Assembly (NCBI GenBank): GCA_963822705.1
Contig: CAWGIX010000001.1
Location: 316,614 to 380,613, forward strand
From: CAVRQM01 sp963822705
Lineage (GTDB): Bacteria > Pseudomonadota > Alphaproteobacteria > Acetobacterales > Acetobacteraceae
Direction of reading: 5' to 3'
Length of the DNA stretch: 64,000 nucleotides
In this document: piece after piece, positions 47,754-57,959 of the stretch
Layout of the letters: each line of letters starts with the position of its first letter
Numbering within the stretch: the stretch's first letter is position 1
Made by a program: the position numbers and the translations under genes
Notes under the pieces: generated by a model
Seen by the model: only the letters and a program-made list of their open reading frames with translations
Databases searched by the model: none
Told to the model about the DNA's origin: nothing

Positions 47754-48299
47754 ATGGCTGGTTTCGTAGTCTTCTGTCAGACTATCGCCTCGGCCCCGCT
47801 GCGCCATTTCCCGACTGTGCATCGCGTGGCAGTGCGGGTGATACGGCCGGTCATTCGCCACGTAGTGCCGGTCATTCGCCACGTAGCACCGACGAGTGTC
47901 GCCTCCGTCATTCCTACTTTTACGAGACTGGCCTGCCGTCGAGTCGCTCTGGCATCGCTTGGTTTCGCGGGCGGCCTTGCAGCACCCGCTCCCCCGATAC
48001 TGCCCGCCCGCCCTTTCCTGGCCGCCCCCGTGCCCATCGGGCCGCTGGCCGCCCTAGCTCCGGGCGTGGTGCCAACCATTCCGGGCGGCGTGGTCCCGAG
48101 CGTGGTTCCCCCTGGGCCGCCGCAGCCTCCGACACCCCCCAGTCCCCCGGTCACCCCCGTCATCCCGCCCCCGTCCCCGCCCCCGCCCCCGCGGCCGGTG
48201 CCGGAACCTGCCTCGGCTGGATTGCTTCTGATCGGCGCCGCGGCTCTCATGCTCGCGCGGTGGCGCAGTGGCTCACGCCCCCTCCTGCATCGGGCTTAG
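47754..48299 (+). CDS. PEP-CTERM sorted protein, proline-rich
   Basis: A 181-residue secreted protein with a C-terminal PEP-CTERM signal: VPEPASAGLLLIGAAALML, then ARWRSGSR. Such tails are recognised by an exosortase, which cleaves near PEP. The N-terminus is unusual: residues 20-45 are rich in Val/Ile/Arg/His with two copies of PVIRHV. The middle is a Pro/Val/Gly/Ala linker with long proline runs (about 120-160). GAAGGG lies eight bases before the ATG. A conventional signal peptide is not evident at residue 1; the first hydrophobic stretch is near residues 60-80. No exosortase gene is in the window. Confidence 0.7.
   Translation: MAGFVVFCQTIASAPLRHFPTVHRVAVRVIRPVIRHVVPVIRHVAPTSVASVIPTFTRLACRRVALASLGFAGGLAAPAPPILPARPFLAAPVPIGPLAALAPGVVPTIPGGVVPSVVPPGPPQPPTPPSPPVTPVIPPPSPPPPPRPVPEPASAGLLLIGAAALMLARWRSGSRPLLHRA
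47846..47886 (+). repeat. Two tandem 20-bp direct repeats inside the PEP-CTERM gene
   Basis: GCCGGTCATTCGCCACGTAG occurs at 47846-47865 and again at 47867-47886, a 21-base period, so the frame is kept and each unit encodes PVIRHV plus one residue. It indicates a recent in-frame duplication of seven codons. Confidence 0.85.
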
Positions 48300-48390
48300 A
48301 TAACGGTCCGGCCAACGGGTTCTGCCGGCGTTGACGCCAGGGTGTATCGCATAGGAGCATGATCGGCCGCGCTGGTCATGTGCTGCGCGC

Positions 48391-49380
48391 TCAGTCGGTC
48401 AGGCGGGTGTAAGCGGTCGCCAGCAGAAGTATGATCGCGCCATACAGAATTTGCTTCACCGGCTCCGGCGAGTCGACGAGCGTCAGCAATCCGTTCAGCA
48501 CTGTCAGCACGAATGCGCCGATGATACTGCCCTCGTAACCGCCGCGGCCGCCAAAGATTGACGTTCCACCGATGATGACCGCGGCGATCGAGGGCAGCAA
48601 ATAGGTATCCGCAAGGCCCAGGTCGGCGGAGTTTGTGTAGCCAACCAAGACGATGCCGGCGATCGCCGCCAGCACGCTGCAAATCATATAGTCGACCAGC
48701 AGCACCTGCCAGACTCGGACTCCGGCCAGTCGGCAGGCCTCCCGGTTGTCTCCGATCGCGTACAGGAGCCTTCCGAACCCGGAACGTCTGAGCGCGAAGA
48801 TAGCCGCAGCGGCGATTGGAGCCCATAGGCACAAATCGACCGGAATTATGCCGCCCAGTTTGCCGGAACCAAGAAAATGGATGAAGTCAGGGACCACGGA
48901 CCTGGTGGCGAGTATTTTCTGGCTGTAGACGATCACGACGCCCTGCGTCATCAGACCGGTGCCAAGCGTCATCACCAGCGGTTGAACCCGCAACATCGCG
49001 ATGCCGATGCCGTTGACTAACCCAACGGCCAGGCCCAGCGCCAGTCCGACGGCTACCGACCCTAAGCTGCCGAATTTAAGAGTCGTCGTCGTCATCAGGA
49101 AGGCGGAGCCGGTGGCGACGCTTACCACCGACAGATCGATGCCGCCGGTCAACATCACCAGCGTCTGCCCCGCCGCCAAGATGCCAAGAGGTGCTGCAAA
49201 CAGCAGGGTGTTCGAGAGCCAGTCCGAATTGACCGTGCCCGGGCGCACCAACTCGACGGCGCCGACAAAGACCAGGAGTAACAGGATCAGCACGACAATC
49301 GTATTGCGCTGCAGCCAAGGCAAGACGCTGTCAAATGCCACGCGCCGCCAAGATGACGCGATATCGCGCCGTGCGTTCAT
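48391..49380 (-). CDS. Ribose-type (CUT2) ABC transporter permease, module 1, second permease
   Basis: A 329-residue RbsC-like permease with 9-10 TM helices. The family motif MLTGGIDLSVVSVATGSAF is near residue 80, and the C-terminal IIGGTSIFGGRGGYEGSIIGA loop is intact. The ATG overlaps the stop of the preceding permease by four bases (ATGA), so it is the last gene of a transcriptionally coupled module: substrate-binding protein, ATPase, permease, permease. It carries a monosaccharide or related polyol; the substrate is not known. Confidence 0.9.
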   Translation of the reverse strand: MNARRDIASSWRRVAFDSVLPWLQRNTIVVLILLLLVFVGAVELVRPGTVNSDWLSNTLLFAAPLGILAAGQTLVMLTGGIDLSVVSVATGSAFLMTTTTLKFGSLGSVAVGLALGLAVGLVNGIGIAMLRVQPLVMTLGTGLMTQGVVIVYSQKILATRSVVPDFIHFLGSGKLGGIIPVDLCLWAPIAAAAIFALRRSGFGRLLYAIGDNREACRLAGVRVWQVLLVDYMICSVLAAIAGIVLVGYTNSADLGLADTYLLPSIAAVIIGGTSIFGGRGGYEGSIIGAFVLTVLNGLLTLVDSPEPVKQILYGAIILLLATAYTRLTD

Positions 49381-50362
49381 TTGCGACTCCTCATCATCGT
49401 GAGGAACCCGCCGACCATCACCACCAGAACGATCAGCGTCCCCTGGATCACCTGGCCGAAATTCGGGTCGATATTCAGGAAGATCAGGTCGGCGGGAATT
49501 AGCGTCAGGACAAACGCGGCGATCATCGGCCCGACGATGCCGCCGCGCCCGCCGACCAGGCTCACCCCGCCGATGACCACCGCGGCCAACCCGCTCAGCG
49601 TGTAAAGAACGCCGGAACGCGGCGAGCCGATGCCGGTCGTCATCGTCAGGCCCAATCCGCCCACCGAACTGAACAGGCCGCCGAGGACATAGGCGACAAA
49701 ACGGGTGCGCCCGATGTTGACGCCACTGCGAAAGGCGGCGACGCGGTCGCTGCCGACGGCATAGAGTCGCAGCCCTGTCTTGCTCCGGCGCACCGGGATC
49801 CAGATGACGGATGCCGAGACAATAAGCAGGATCAGCGAATTGGACAGCCACGGGGTGGCCAGCGTGCCGGTGCCGAGAGCCAAAAATTCGTCCGGCGCGC
49901 CGCCTCCCGGCCTCTCGAGGATAAGCAGCGCGACACCGCCCCAGATGAAGCCGGTCGTCAGTGTCACGATCACATCCGGAACCCGCGACAGCACGACGAG
50001 AAGGCCGTTGACCGCGCCGATCACCGCGCCGGCGCAGAGGATCAGCGCGGCCAGGACAAGCGACTTCCCAAATCCAGCATTCTCCATCGTGGCGGCCGCG
50101 AGGACGTTGCAACCGCCATCACCGACCCGACGGAGAGGTCGATGCCGCCGGAAATCACGACCAAAGCCTGTGCCGCAGCGGCGAACGCCAGTGGCATGGC
50201 CGCCATCGCCAGCGACTGCGCGTCAAACGAGTTGAATGTGGGGTGGATCGCCACGGTGGCGGCCAGGAAAGCGACCAGCAGGATGGGCATGCCGAGCAGC
50301 CCCGGCAGGCGGGCGGCAGCCAACCTCGTCCGCTCCGCGAACCGCCCGCGACGGCTGGTCAT
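49377..50362 (-). CDS. Ribose-type ABC transporter permease, module 1, first permease (one frameshift)
   Basis: An RbsC-like permease of about 328 codons starting at the ATG at 50362. The N-terminal part has LVVISGGIDLSVGSVMAVA. Near 50105 the frame changes by one base, and NVLAAATMENAGFGK then continues into VPDVIVTLTTGFIWGG and VIGGVSLVGGRGGIVGP. The start overlaps the ATPase stop (ATGA) and the stop overlaps the next permease. It is likely to form a heterodimer with that permease. Confidence 0.87.
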
Positions 50363-51957
50363 GCGCTGCGAGGAAACCTCGCGCTGCTCGCCAGCCGTGG
50401 TGTCACGCGATGTTCGGTGTTCGCCGCCAGCCCGTGCGCCGCGCGCAAAAGCGTCTCTTCGTCCGCCTCGCTCGCGGGCAGCTCATCGACGATGCGCCCG
50501 CCGAACAGCACGATGGCACGATCGCACACCAAGGAATTTCGGGCAGTTCCGAAGTAAACAACAGCACGGCCGACCCGTGCGCGGCCAGCTCCCGAATCAG
50601 TCCGTAGATCTGATACTTGGTGCCGATATCGATCCCGCGGGTCGGATCAAAACAAAGCAGCGACTCGAAACCGGCCGCCAGCCAACGTGCGATCACCACC
50701 TTCTGCTGGTTTCCGCCGCTGAGCCGCCGCAGTTCGGATTCGGCGCGGGTGTCGATCTGAAGCCGTTTGACGGCAGCGGCGACGCGCTCGCCCTCGCGCC
50801 GGATATGAATACCGCCCCACCGACCGATCTTGCGGAACGCGGGAAGCGCGACATTTTCGCGGATCGACCGTTGCTGAAGCAGAGCCTCCAATCGGTTGGC
50901 TGGAACCAGCACCAATCCGGCCGCGATGGCGTCGCGCGGGATGACGGAACGTTTGCGTCTTTCGGCTGCGTGAGAATCTCTCCGCCGTCGTGTCGACGCA
51001 CACCGGCGATGCAATCGAACAGTTCCTGCTGCCCCTGACCTTCCAGCGCCGCCACACCCAGGACCTCCCCCGGCCGCAGACTGAACGAAATGTCGTGCAG
51101 CATGTGACCGCAGCTCAGACCGCGAAGCTCGAGCACGGGCCGGGTTCCCGACGACCCGGTCACCGGCCCTGATGCCGCTTCGACCGCGCCGGTGTTGCTG
51201 CCATCCCGGCCCGAGCATCAAAGCGAACGATCCGTTCCTCGCCTCCCTGTGCCGGCTCGACCACGCCAACGGTCACGCCGTCGCGCAAAACCGTCGCCCG
51301 GTCGCAAAGCGCGGCGACTTCCGCCATCCGATGAGAAATGAAAATCACCGATTGCCGCGTTCCCGCCAGAGCCGGACGACCGCAAAAACCCGTTCGGACA
51401 GGTCGGCGGGCAGTGCCGCGGTGATCTCGTCAAGCAGCAGGACGTCGGGGTCGGAGGCGAGCGCCCGGGCCAGATCGAGCAGGCGCAGGACCGGATAAGG
51501 AAGATCACGCACGAACGCGCCGAATTGCAGGCTACCGATACCAAGCTTCTCGAGCCAGTTCCTCACTGCATCCGGCGCCACTCCGCCAGGCGCATGTTGT
51601 CGGCGACGGTCAGGTCCGGGACCAGGGCTGGATCCTGATAGACCGAGACGATGCCGGCGCGACGCGCCTCGGCAGGGGAGCGAAACGTCCGCACGGCCGC
51701 CGCCGATCCATCATGGTTCCAGCGTCCGCCGGATAGACGCCCGTGAGAATTTTCACCAGCGTGCTCTTGCCGGCGCCGTTCGCGCCCATCAACGCATGGA
51801 TCTCACCGGGGCGCACACTGAGCGTCGCCGACCTGAGCGCCACGACCGAGCCGAATCTCTTGGCGACGTCACGGACATCCAGCAAGGGGTCGGCATTGTT
51901 CAACGGGATGTCGCGCCTACGCGGCCTCTCGCGAGCAATCTCAAGCGGCCGCGACAT
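50359..51957 (-). CDS. Ribose-type ABC transporter ATPase (RbsA-like), module 1, many frameshifts
   Basis: A two-domain sugar ABC ATPase of about 530 codons starting at the ATG at 51957. Domain 1 has Walker A GANGAGKST (residues 59-67) and a Walker B-like DVLLLDEITAALPADL. Domain 2 has the degenerate EGQGQQE in place of Walker A, the signature LSGGNQQKVVIAR and FDPTRGIDIGTK. At least six frame changes are needed (around 50530, 50965, 51165, 51345, 51580 and 51700), though each stretch reads well. The corrected C-terminus ends at a TGA overlapping the permease start. It energises the two module 1 permeases. Confidence 0.8.
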
Positions 51958-52042
51958 GCGATCATCGTCGAGGACTCAACACGGTCAATCGTGAAGTGCG
52001 CGCCGCAGACGGCGGCGCCACGCCCGGCTTACGCCAACAGCC

Positions 52043-53085
52043 TCATTCGCCCGGACCCTTGCAGGCCTTCTCCTGCGCCGCGGTGAAATGGCCGTAATCC
52101 TGTTCGGGCCATAGACCGGATCGGTCGGCGCGACATTCGGGTCGTAGAGCGCTTCAGCGTCTCCACGTCTGCGTCGGTGGTATTGTCGTACCGGCGGTCG
52201 GAACCGTCGTCACCCTGTGCGGACGCTGCTTTTTCTGCAAGACATCAAGGGCGACAACCAGGCCGGCCGCGCCGATAGCGGGGGAGTTGCTGACGGCGAC
52301 GCCGGCCAGCCCGTCCTTCTTGTAGTCGATCAATTGCTTGATGAAGCCGTTGTTGTCGGCGCCGACGAACGGCACGAACGGTTTGTTCGCGGCCTTTATC
52401 GCCTCGATCACGGTGTAGTCGATGCCGGATGTCCATACGCCGTCGAAATGCTTGCCCGAGGCCAGCATCGCCGACATCTGCTGCGCGGCTTTTTCGTTGG
52501 ACCAGTCCATGAAAGTCGTCGCGACGACCTTGATGCCCGGATAATCCTTCCAGGCTTCGTCGAAACCCTTCTGCGACGGCGTCGCCGGGCGCTCCGTCGA
52601 TACCGCGCATCTCGATGATGTCGCCCTTGCCCTTCAGCTGATCGAACAGCCACTCGGCGCCGACCTTGGCCATAGCCGACCGATCGCCGGTCACGATATA
52701 GGCTTCCGGAGCGCTGAAACGGCCTGGTCGGCCGCAACGACGACGATTCCCTTGTCCGCCGCCTGCTTGATGACGCCGTCGAGCGCCTTGCGTCCGACGG
52801 GTTGATGATGATCGCGTTGACGCCGGCCGAGATCAGCGTGCGCAGATCCGCGATCTGCTCGGAAGGCCCGGCTTCGCGGTTGGCCAGGACGATCTTGGAC
52901 ACCAAGCCCGAAGCCAAGGCTTCGGCTTTGATCGAGCAGACGAACTCCTCGCGCCAACTATTGCCGATATGCGTATTGGACACGCCGATGACGAATTGCT
53001 GGGCAGCGTTTGCGCCGCCGATCGGGGCCGTGGCCCCAAGTCCCGCGCCGAGCGTGACCGCGGCGAACCCGCGCAGAATTTTCAT
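52043..53085 (-). CDS. Ribose-type ABC transporter substrate-binding protein, module 1, frameshifted
   Basis: A periplasmic sugar-binding protein of about 347 codons (RbsB-like, type 1 periplasmic-binding fold). GGGAGGG precedes the ATG at 53085, and the signal peptide MKILRGFAAVTLGAGLGATA ends near ANA-AQ. The start of the mature domain FVIGVSNTHIGNSWREEF resembles the module 2 protein. Frame changes lie near 52795, 52710, 52590, 52200 and 52105. The corrected end reads YGHFTAAQEKACKGPGE and stops at 52043. It captures the solute for the module 1 ATPase and permeases downstream. Confidence 0.8.
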
Positions 53086-53246
53086 GGAACCCTCCCTTGT
53101 GCCGCCGGTCGTACCCAGCGACTGGGTCGCCGCGAGCCCGTTTCATGTCAGCACGATCGACTGCCTTTGGCAATTTGGCCGACCGCCTCCCGGCGGGCCC
53201 GAGGCCGGAGCCGCGTCATGGCAGCTTGGGCGCACGAGCGACTGTG

Positions 53247-54230
53247 CTAGGCGGCTTTGCCACCTTTCGACAGGGCCAGGACCCCGATGATGATCAGGCC
53301 GGTAATCACGTAGCGCAGGCCGGCGCCCACGCCCAACACGTTCAGCATCGTCACGATCAGATATAGGAACAACGAAGCGGTCCACACCCCCGCCACGGTC
53401 GCCTGTCCGCCCGCGATGTTCGTGCCGCCCAGAACCACGACCGCGATGGACATCAACAAGAAGTCCTCGGCCATGTTCAGCGAAGCGCCGCCGGAGTAGG
53501 CGGCCAGCAGCAGCCCGGCCACTGCCGCCAACAGGGAGGAGATGATGTAGACCGCCGCCATCGTGGCGGGGATGGTGACGCCCGCGAGATAGGCGGCGCG
53601 CGCGTTCTGGCCGATTGCAAGCACCGCCCGGCCAAAAGTCGACCGAGCCAGCGCCAGCGCCACCAGAACGGCGGCCAGCAGAAACAGCAGCGCGATCACC
53701 GGAACGCCGAGCACGCGCGCCAAGCTGAAATTGAGCAGCAGCGGCGGCGGTTTCGCGGTCGATCCCCGGGAATAGGCGATGGTCATGGATTGCATGACGA
53801 AACCGGCCGCGAGTGTCGCGATCATCGGCGGAATTTTCAGGCCGCGGATCAACGCGACATTGGTGATCCCGGCGCACAACCCGATGCCCAGCGCGGTACC
53901 GATGCCCACCACCAGACCGACGTCAAAACTGTGCATCACGCCCATCGAGAGATAGCCGGCCAGCATCATCACCGATGGAATCGACAGGTCGATGTTGCCG
54001 CCGCCAGTGGAGATGACCAGCATCTGGCCGATGCCGACGATGACATAGAAAGTTGCAAAACCGAGCGCCGTGCTCAGCGTCGCCGCCGCGCCCCGCCCTT
54101 CGACGCTCGCCACCGTCAACGCCCAGACCACGATCGCGCCGATCAGCGACCAGACCCAGGGATTGGCGTCCAGCCAGCGCCGCCTTTGACGCGCGCCGCT
54201 GATCGATGTTGGGCTCGCCACCTTCGCCAC
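53247..54230 (-). CDS. Ribose-type ABC transporter permease, module 2, second permease
   Basis: A 327-residue RbsC-like permease, intact. The family motif appears as STGGGNIDLSIPSVMMLAGY. Helices run through VIVGIGQMLVI and VPVIALLFLLAAVLVALAL, and the C-terminal loop VVVLGGTNIAGGQATVAGVW is normal. It follows the other module 2 permease by four bases and is followed by the module 1 substrate-binding gene after 160 bases. With its partner it forms the channel of the second sugar importer. Confidence 0.9.
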   Translation of the reverse strand: MAKVASPTSISGARQRRRWLDANPWVWSLIGAIVVWALTVASVEGRGAAATLSTALGFATFYVIVGIGQMLVISTGGGNIDLSIPSVMMLAGYLSMGVMHSFDVGLVVGIGTALGIGLCAGITNVALIRGLKIPPMIATLAAGFVMQSMTIAYSRGSTAKPPPLLLNFSLARVLGVPVIALLFLLAAVLVALALARSTFGRAVLAIGQNARAAYLAGVTIPATMAAVYIISSLLAAVAGLLLAAYSGGASLNMAEDFLLMSIAVVVLGGTNIAGGQATVAGVWTASLFLYLIVTMLNVLGVGAGLRYVITGLIIIGVLALSKGGKAA

Positions 54231-54233
54231 GCG

Positions 54234-55205
54234 TCAGACGCGCCGGCGCTGCAATGCGCGGGTGCCGAGCACCAGGATCAGGATGGCGCCCTGCACGCTG
54301 AGCTGCCAGTCGGTCGACACATTCATGAACGAAAGCAGCGAGCCGGTCAGCAGCATGATGAAAGCGCCGATCACGGCACCTACCGGAGCCACGATGCCGC
54401 CGACGAACTCGCCGCCGCCCACGATAACCGCGGCGATCGACAGCAGGGTGTAGGGTGCCCCGAAATTGGCGTCCCCGGTCGTATTCAGCCCGGTCAGCGC
54501 CAGCCCGGCGCCGACGCCGAACAGCCCCGCCATGCCGTACAAAACCGCGCGGGCCGTCAGCAGGGACCAACCGGCCCGCTGCACCGCAAGCGGCGTGCTG
54601 CCCACTCCGCGCAGCACGACGCCGTAGGAGGAACGCATGAACAGCCAATGCCCGAGCAGCGCCAGCAGCACCGCGGCGACCAGCGGCAGCGGCAGGATCG
54701 GCGGCGCGGTGCGCACCAGCCTAGAGAGCCACGCCGGCGAGGCGCCGCCCGGCGTCGGCAAGACCAGCAGCGCCAGGCCGAGCCACACGAATGACGCGCC
54801 CAGCGTGACCACAATCGAGGGCAGACGGCGTATTTCGATGAAGGCGCCCATTCCGGCATAGGCCAGAACGCACCCGGCCAGGACCAGCACCCCAAGCGCC
54901 GGCGTGCCAGCCAGCACCGTCGCGCCAAGGCAGTTCACCAGCCCGATGAACGCGCCCAGGCCGAGATCGATGTCGCTCGCCGCGATCACGCAGACCTGGG
55001 CCATGGAAGCGAGCATCATCGGCAACGAAAAGCCGAGCAGCAGGCGCATGCCGTTATAGCTCATGGCACGCGGCTGCATGATGCAGATGGCGACGAGCAT
55101 CGCCGCCAGGGCCAGAGCCGGCAGCACCGCGCGCGGCAGCTGCCGACGATCCTTGAGACCGGCGTGAGTCATTCGTGTCGCGGCAAGGGCCGATGCGGCG
55201 GCCAT
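54234..55205 (-). CDS. Ribose-type ABC transporter permease, module 2, first permease
   Basis: A 323-residue permease starting at the ATG at 55205, which touches the ATPase stop. Helices include RAVLPALALAAMLVAICIMQ and LGVLVLAGCVLAYAGMGAF. The GGIDLS motif of RbsC is altered to AASDIDLGLGAFIGLVN. The late loop IVGGGEFVGGIVAPVGAVIGA keeps its glycines. The altered motif suggests the two module 2 permeases form a non-equivalent pair. Confidence 0.88.
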   Translation of the reverse strand: MAAASALAATRMTHAGLKDRRQLPRAVLPALALAAMLVAICIMQPRAMSYNGMRLLLGFSLPMMLASMAQVCVIAASDIDLGLGAFIGLVNCLGATVLAGTPALGVLVLAGCVLAYAGMGAFIEIRRLPSIVVTLGASFVWLGLALLVLPTPGGASPAWLSRLVRTAPPILPLPLVAAVLLALLGHWLFMRSSYGVVLRGVGSTPLAVQRAGWSLLTARAVLYGMAGLFGVGAGLALTGLNTTGDANFGAPYTLLSIAAVIVGGGEFVGGIVAPVGAVIGAFIMLLTGSLLSFMNVSTDWQLSVQGAILILVLGTRALQRRRV

Positions 55206-55206
55206 G

Positions 55207-56702
55207 TCAGGCGACCTCGGCGTCCGCTGAAACGCGCGAGTCGTCAAAGGAAGCGTGCAGCACCCGCTCCTCGGTCAGTGACGCATGATCGATCTCGTCG
55301 GTGATGGCACCGCGATAGAACACGTAGACGCGATCGCAGTGCTGCAGTTCTTCGGTTTCAGTGGTGTAGAGCAGCACGCACTTGCCCTGTTCGGCCGCGC
55401 CGCGGATCGCTTCGAACAGCTCCCGCTTGGTGCCGACATCGACGCCGCGCATCGGGTCATCGAGCAGAAAGATATCGGCATCGGCAGCAAAGGCTCGGGC
55501 GATCAGCACTTTCTGCTGGTTGCCGCCGCTGAGGCTGAGGATCGGATGTGTCATGTCCGGCGTGCGGATGCCGATACGCTGCCTCCATCCGTCCGCGACC
55601 TCGGTTTCCTGGTGCGGGCTCACGAAACCGGCCCGTGCCAAGCGACGAAGCAGGCTGATCGTCAGGTTGCGGCCGATCGACCATAGCGGGAACACGCCCT
55701 CGCGCGGTCGATCGCCGCTGACATAGGCGACGCTGCCATGGACCTGCACATCCTCACGGCGCGCCCGAGCCGCAGCAAAGACGCGCAGCAAGGCGGTGCG
55801 CTGGCCATGTCCGTCCAGCCCGGCGAGACCCACGACTTCACCTTCATGGGCCAGGAGGGGCACCGAGCGCGGTACCGCCGGCCGGATCGCGACCCGCAAC
55901 GTGCTGGCGCGGTCATTGGCGATGCGGGACCCGGTTGCCTCCTCCTCCGGCGTCTCGTCCATGAGCCCCATTTTTTCGACCAGCTGCGCATGCGATAGCG
56001 CGCCGGGAAGCTCGCGCGCCACCACGTCACCGTCGCGCATCACAACGATCCGGTCGGTATGCGCCAGCACCTCGGCGAGACGATGGGAGATGAAAATGCA
56101 GGACAGCCCCGCGTAGTAGCGCGATGAGTAAACTGCATCAGCTGTTCGGCCGCCTGCGCCCCCAAGGACGAGGTCGGCTCGTCCAAGATGATCAGGCGTA
56201 GCGGCTGATCCGTTTCGGTAAACGCGCGGGCGATCTCAACCATCTGGCGCTGGCCTATCGGCAGCGTCTCGACCAGCGCGTTGACATCAATGCCGTGCTC
56301 CGGAAAAATGTCGTCCAGCGTCGCACCGATCAGCCGCCGCGCCCGGGCCGGCCAGCCGAAGCCGCGCAGGCCGTGATCCAGGATTCTGGTGTTTTCGAAC
56401 ACGCGCAGGTTCGGACAGAGCGACAATTCCTGGAACACGCAACGTATGCCCAGCTCGTGCGCGCGCCGCACGCCGTAGCCGGCGGTTTCGTCACGCGCGG
56501 CGACAGCGATTTGGCCGGCATCGGGCGCCAGCGTGCCGGCCAGCACCTGCATCAGGGTGCTCTTGCCGGCGCCGTTGTGGCCGACGATGCCGAGCACCTC
56601 GCCGGGGAGGATGTCCAGATCCACCCCGGCGAGCGCCCTCACCGCTCCGAACCGTTTGGCGATGCCGCTCAGCACCACGGAGCTGGCAGATCGCATCATC
56701 AC
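55207..56702 (-). CDS. Ribose-type ABC transporter ATPase (RbsA-like), module 2, one frameshift
   Basis: A two-domain ATPase of about 498 codons. Domain 1: Walker A GHNGAGKST, Q-loop FQELSLCPNLRV, Walker B RLIILDEPTSSLG. Near 56115 the frame changes by one base, and FISHRLAEVLAHTDRIVVM is restored across the break. Domain 2: LDGHGQRTALLRVF (degenerate Walker A), LSGGNQQKVLIARAF and FLLDDPMRGVDVGTK. It starts at 56702, 18 bases after the module 2 substrate-binding gene's stop. It powers the two permeases that follow. Confidence 0.88.
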
Positions 56703-56720
56703 TACGGCCCGTGGTCGTCC

Positions 56721-57809
56721 TTACATATCGCCGGCTTTGGCGACAGGCGAGGCCGGGAGCGGCGCGCCCGCGGCGTTGGCGTCGATGAGTTCCGCTGTCC
56801 ATGCCTGGGTGTACACGGGAGTCGCCACCGCGCCCTCCGGCATCACTTTCAGCCACGCATCAAGGTCTTTCTTCTCGATCACAGGCAGCGGCAGCAAAAT
56901 GGTGTTCGGCACTTTCTTGCCGGCAAGAATCTGCTGCGCCACCCAGAACGCCACCGACGCGCAGCCCGGCGCGGAGGACAGCGAGAAGGTGTCGTAGTTC
57001 GGGTTCTCCTTCAGCAGGTCGTGCCACAGCGCCAGTTCGTCCTGCCGGTTACCCATGATGATCAGCGGGGTCGGCCGGCCGGCCGCCTTGAAAGCCTGGT
57101 AGGTGCCCCAGCCGTCGCCGCCCTGGGTAACGACGGCGTTCACCGGCGGCAGGCTCGGCAAAATGCTGGCGACTTCCTTTTGCGCGATGGTCTGGGTCCA
57201 GTTGCCGTAGACCGAGCCCACCACCTTGATGCCCGGATCCTTGGCGAACTCGTCCGTGATGCCCTTGTGAATGTCGCCGTCCACGGAAATGCCGGCGATG
57301 CCGCGCACTTCCAGCACGTTGCCTTTGCCGTCCAATTGCTTGGCGACGAAATCCGCCTCCTGCTTGCCCATGCTGGTGTAGTCGTAAGCGACTTTGTAGG
57401 CGCAGGGTGCCGTGGCCAGGCCGTCGAACACGACCACGACGATGTGCGCGTCGCACGCCTCCTGGATAACGCCGTTGAGCGCCGTCGGCGAGGCGGCGTT
57501 GATGACGATGGCGTCCCAGCCTTCGAGAATGAGGCTCTCGAGCTGATTGGCCTGCTCCGGCGCCGAGTTGTTGGCATTGACGACTTTGGCGGCCTTGATG
57601 ATGTGGTCCTTGACCGCTTCGGCCGTGGCGCGGTCCCAAGTCTTCAGCATCTGCTGCCGCCAGGAGTTGCCGGCGTAGGAATTGCTGAGCGCAATCCGCT
57701 TGCCCGAGGTATCGCCGGTCGCCACGCCGGTATCGGCGGCGAAGCCAGGAGAGGCGGCAGCGGCAGCCACCAGCCCCAACGCCAAACACGCCGAAACTCT
57801 TGTTTTCAT
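56721..57809 (-). CDS. Ribose-type ABC transporter substrate-binding protein, module 2
   Basis: A 362-residue periplasmic binding protein. The ATG at 57809 follows GGAGGGAACC and begins a signal peptide (MKTRVSACLALGLVAAAAAS, cleavage near GFA-AD). The mature start RIALSNSYAGNSWRQQM matches the GNSWR pattern of the module 1 protein. Later IVVVVFDGLAT, VLEVRGIAGISVDGDIHKGI and VVTQGGDGWGTYQAF are typical of the type 1 binding fold. It is intact and first in module 2. Confidence 0.9.
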   Translation of the reverse strand: MKTRVSACLALGLVAAAAASPGFAADTGVATGDTSGKRIALSNSYAGNSWRQQMLKTWDRATAEAVKDHIIKAAKVVNANNSAPEQANQLESLILEGWDAIVINAASPTALNGVIQEACDAHIVVVVFDGLATAPCAYKVAYDYTSMGKQEADFVAKQLDGKGNVLEVRGIAGISVDGDIHKGITDEFAKDPGIKVVGSVYGNWTQTIAQKEVASILPSLPPVNAVVTQGGDGWGTYQAFKAAGRPTPLIIMGNRQDELALWHDLLKENPNYDTFSLSSAPGCASVAFWVAQQILAGKKVPNTILLPLPVIEKKDLDAWLKVMPEGAVATPVYTQAWTAELIDANAAGAPLPASPVAKAGDM

Positions 57810-57959
57810 AGGTTCCCTCCTTGTGTACCGCGGTTGCTTGCTGCGGGCCATCGGCAGCGGACTACATTGCCGGGCCGCCCAGCCGGACACAACACGGCCT
57901 CCGAGCCGCAGGGCGATGCCGACGGCATCAGCCGGCAAGCTGGACCGGCTCTGCAGGCC

